Source of the DNA: Eubacteriaceae bacterium ES3
GTDB taxonomy: Bacteria > Bacillota > Clostridia > Eubacteriales > Eubacteriaceae
Assembly: GCA_030586155.1 (NCBI GenBank)
Contig: CP130741.1
Coordinates: 2,908,680-2,972,679 of the forward strand
Reading direction: 5' to 3'
DNA length: 64,000 nucleotides
The translations under genes were made by a program, and so were the position numbers. Below the pieces are notes generated by a model, which saw only the letters and a list, made by a program, of their open reading frames with translations, made no database searches and was not told where the DNA came from. Below, piece after piece: positions 61,146 to 64,000 of this stretch; the stretch's first letter is position 1; each line of letters starts with the position of its first letter.

Positions 61146-64000
61146 CTACTGTTCAATAAAACAATTGGCGGTTTCACCTGGAGCATCCGCACCTTTAGGA
61201 ACAACTACAATGCGTATCCCTTCAAGCCGGTAGCCAAATCCAGCGGACCCTGCTGAAGCACCATTACTTGCCCAACCAAGCCAACCAAGGTTTTGGACAT
61301 GAACCTGATAATAGATGTCAAAGTAGTCAGCATCGGCTCCCGTTAAAGAAATTTCAATCGCTTCCAGACGTAATGCCTGTCCGACGGTTCCAGCTTCTTC
61401 CCCATCAGCGACGTAATTTTCTTCCCAGCCAAGATTCTGAACATGAGCCCGATAAGAAACACCCAGATCATAGTTGCTGTCCATCTCAATTTCAATGGCT
61501 TCCAACCGCAGGCTTTGGCCTGTTGTTCCAGAAAGGGTTCCATCTTCTACGAAATTTTCCTCCCAGCCGATATTCTGATTGTGAGTACGATAAGCTACAT
61601 CATAATGACGTTCAGGCACCTGAACGATTACCGGAATCTCCAGTTCACCATAGTTTTCGGTTGTTACCAGAATCGTTACCCAGGCTGACAGCATAATCTC
61701 TTCTTCATTGCTCTCCTCTGCCATTGCTGATAAGACATTTCCCACTACCGGAATAGCTGGTCCAGAACCGGCATAACCAGGAATCAAGTTTAGAAAACAG
61801 CTTAAAATACCATCTACTGAAACTGATGGCGCGCCGGGAACACCATTTCCCGGTTCAGCAGGCGCTCCGGATGAGCCTGTCCCAACCAAAATAACTGATG
61901 GATCATCAACTTCACCAAGTGCATAAGCTAAAATAGCTCCCGCCCCTTGAGGAACCAGCTGTCCGGCATTTGCCTGATAGTGCGTTGCAAAGCCCCCTCC
62001 CGGTGCTGCAACCGGAGTTCCCAGATCACCCTCAACATCACTTGCGCCATTGTCATAAGGTTCTGCGACAACAGGATCCAAATTCGGTGAAATGATGGTC
62101 ACCGTCGTGATGGTCTCATAGTCCTGATAGCCTGGAGCTGTTACACGAACTATCACATCATAAGTTCCTGTCTCTGTAAATGATGGTGGTGTAGTCGAAA
62201 AATTTTCCCCATCGGTACTGTAATAAACGGTTGAACCGTTTGGCAGCCCTTCTATATCAATGACGATATCGACTTCTTTATTGGTGGTTGTTGTCAAAGG
62301 GTCAATTTGAATGTCGTTCATCGGTTGGGAGCTACTTCCCCCTCCGCCAGTCGGTGCATTAGAAACAGTTACAGTCGTACTCTTAGTATAGTCGCGGTAA
62401 CCATCTGCTGAAAAGCGCAGGGTAACAGTATATGTTCCAGTTTCGTTAAAGGTTGGTGCCGTGGTTGTGAAATTAGTCCCATCGGTAGAGTATTCCGTGC
62501 TTGCCCCACTAGGTAAGCCTGAAATATTGTAATCAGGTGAGCCTCCAGTATAAATACTGATAGGATCATCACCTGAAATACCTGTCATATCTTGCAGTTG
62601 TGTATTTTGAAGGACTAAATCCGTTGTAACCAGTGTATTTTCATCAAATGCTGAATGATCAGAACTATTTTTCCAGTAATAATCATCACCTGGATTGGGA
62701 TAATCCCCGACCGTCGCATTATAATTTGCATAACGGGTATAAAGTAGTGAACTGCCATCGGTATCCTTAAAAAGAACCTTCTCGACTTTTTTACTTGAAT
62801 AACTCGTCAACACTGGATAATCTTCTTTTGAACCGCCGGATAAAGTCTGCCCCCAAACAAGGGTGTTCGGATCAGACTGACCGCCCTGCAGTTCCCAGGC
62901 AACTAAACCACTTTGATATTCCGTAGTTGTAGCTCCTGTAATTTCACCGCTTTGGCTAACACTACCGCCAAGTCCAGAAATGCCGGTGTTAATCGTATCA
63001 TCAGAAATATAGAACAGATTCGATAAAATCGGAGCATCTGCATATTGACCGATGATTCCACCCAAGTTCGTTGACTGACCGCTAGTGGTGATAGAAGCGG
63101 AAACACTGCAATTATTAATCGTAACCGCAATATCTGTAACAAGACCAGTGATACCGCCAACTCCTAAAGGAGTACCAGAAATATTTCCTGACACAGACCC
63201 CGTTAGGCTGCAATTAGCGATCTCACTTGCAGTTCCGGACACTATACCGGCAATTCCACCAGCAACCGCATCACCATCGTTTGCCACAATGGTCGCTGAA
63301 AGGCTGCACTTGCTGATAAGACAGCCATTAGCAGCCGTTCCCGTAATCCCACCGACATTTGTTCCGCCAGTTAAAATTGCCGACAAGTTCAGGTTTTGAA
63401 TGGTAGCTCCGTCACAATAGCCGAAAAAGCCCTGATCTTCCGAGCTATTGTTAATAAAAATTCCGGATACGGTATAACCATTCCCATCAAAAGATCCCCT
63501 GTAACTTGAAGCACTCTTTCCGATAGGAACCCACTGATTGTTCTGGCTTCCGGCTAAATTAAGATCCGCATTTAATGAAGCGTCAATAATAGCATGTCCG
63601 CCTTCATTAATGTAGGCAGAAAAGTTTATCAGGTCATCAAGACTGTTAATTTGAATGCCACTGGGTCCTGCTTCCAGGCAATAAACATCAGCCACCGCTT
63701 CTAAGGACCAGGTCGTCGCATCCAGCTTTTGCTGCAAAATAAAGGTATGGCTCCCTGTCGCAAGTGACAGACCAGATAGACTATAAGGATTATCCGTTGT
63801 CTCAGTGATTACGGTCCAGTCTCCACCATCGATTTTATACCGATAGGTGTACGGTGCCCCCGTTGAACTTAAGGCCGTAAAGGCAAGAGCAAGGCTTTCC
63901 TGGTCATTAATGACGGTTTTATCGGGTGTCATGGTTGGCGCTTCCGATTCGGTAAATGAAAGCTCTGCCGTTGCCATCGTGTAGGTTCCCGGTGTGACCG
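61146..64000 (-). CDS. Large surface protein with GLUG and ChW repeats (5' end outside window)
   Basis: At least 950 residues; the frame stays open to the right edge (VTPGTYTMATAEL), so the start lies beyond 64000. Visible order: an Ig-like beta domain, GLUG-type repeats (about 63050-63480; GGITGTAANGCLISKCSLSA, GGIAGIVSGTASEIANCSLTG), two chitobiase/Fn3-like repeats (YSTDGTNFTTTAPTF, YSTDGENFSTTPPSF), a spacer, and three ChW repeats at the C-terminus (61150-61600; YRTHNQNIGW, YRAHVQNLGW, YQVHVQNLGW). Secretion is inferred from domain type. GLUG and ChW suggest cell-wall or substrate adhesion. It is the third ChW protein in the window, each with exactly three ChW units. Confidence 0.88.
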   Translation of the reverse strand, partial: VTPGTYTMATAELSFTESEAPTMTPDKTVINDQESLALAFTALSSTGAPYTYRYKIDGGDWTVITETTDNPYSLSGLSLATGSHTFILQQKLDATTWSLEAVADVYCLEAGPSGIQINSLDDLINFSAYINEGGHAIIDASLNADLNLAGSQNNQWVPIGKSASSYRGSFDGNGYTVSGIFINNSSEDQGFFGYCDGATIQNLNLSAILTGGTNVGGITGTAANGCLISKCSLSATIVANDGDAVAGGIAGIVSGTASEIANCSLTGSVSGNISGTPLGVGGITGLVTDIAVTINNCSVSASITTSGQSTNLGGIIGQYADAPILSNLFYISDDTINTGISGLGGSVSQSGEITGATTTEYQSGLVAWELQGGQSDPNTLVWGQTLSGGSKEDYPVLTSYSSKKVEKVLFKDTDGSSLLYTRYANYNATVGDYPNPGDDYYWKNSSDHSAFDENTLVTTDLVLQNTQLQDMTGISGDDPISIYTGGSPDYNISGLPSGASTEYSTDGTNFTTTAPTFNETGTYTVTLRFSADGYRDYTKSTTVTVSNAPTGGGGSSSQPMNDIQIDPLTTTTNKEVDIVIDIEGLPNGSTVYYSTDGENFSTTPPSFTETGTYDVIVRVTAPGYQDYETITTVTIISPNLDPVVAEPYDNGASDVEGDLGTPVAAPGGGFATHYQANAGQLVPQGAGAILAYALGEVDDPSVILVGTGSSGAPAEPGNGVPGAPSVSVDGILSCFLNLIPGYAGSGPAIPVVGNVLSAMAEESNEEEIMLSAWVTILVTTENYGELEIPVIVQVPERHYDVAYRTHNQNIGWEENFVEDGTLSGTTGQSLRLEAIEIEMDSNYDLGVSYRAHVQNLGWEENYVADGEEAGTVGQALRLEAIEISLTGADADYFDIYYQVHVQNLGWLGWASNGASAGSAGFGYRLEGIRIVVVPKGADAPGETANCFIEQ

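Overview
The window looks like chromosome from an anaerobic, motile acetogen of the Eubacteriaceae, most likely Acetobacterium or a close relative. The pointers are corrinoid-dependent methyltransferases of the uroporphyrinogen-decarboxylase fold, a piece of a methyltetrahydrofolate:corrinoid methyltransferase, a 2-enoate-reductase-like flavoenzyme, clostridial ChW-repeat surface proteins, a Ni/Co riboswitch in front of a metal exporter, and moderate GC with strong AGGAGG ribosome binding sites. The genus is an inference from gene content only.

Layout. 1-27 kb is a signalling island. It holds four methyl-accepting chemotaxis proteins (one a decayed, IS-interrupted pseudogene), four GGDEF or GGDEF/EAL proteins plus a truncated relative at the left edge, an enoate-reductase-like enzyme, a ChW surface protein, and a CDF metal exporter under a NiCo riboswitch. 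Next to these lies a 123-residue protein resembling the phage Tad1/Acb2 cyclic-nucleotide sponges. 27-35 kb carries a MATE exporter and a defence-like set: a NUDIX gene, a PLD-nuclease/SF2-helicase/DUF3427 gene and a small acidic protein in one operon. A three-copy 40-bp palindromic array separates this operon from a Fic protein, and a methyltransferase and a broken helicase remnant follow. 35-42 kb has two more diguanylate cyclases, an arylamine N-acetyltransferase and a degenerating methyltransferase locus. That locus has one intact gene, one truncated gene with an amber codon, and one deletion chimera with a Crp-type HTH. 42-44 kb is an IS110 element with its presumed bridge-RNA end.

44-64 kb holds a GAF protein, a translationally coupled MFS/methyltransferase pair divergent from a TetR regulator across a perfect palindrome, a lipoprotein and a Na+/H+ antiporter. 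It also has a very large secreted protein joining a papain-like and an HEFQH metallopeptidase around ChW repeats, with an in-frame TAG after its signal peptide. A GlpP-led operon (GlpP, SGNH esterase, YtcJ-like amidohydrolase, FGGY kinase) follows, then a GLUG/ChW surface protein running off the right edge. Two nearly identical small secreted EF-hand-like proteins, 12 kb apart, share a promoter made of four 11-bp direct repeats abutting TATACT.

Themes: environmental sensing through c-di-GMP and chemotaxis, an extracellular ChW surface layer, C1/corrinoid metabolism with matching metal homeostasis, and visible genome decay around insertion sequences. No tRNA, rRNA or CRISPR array was seen.
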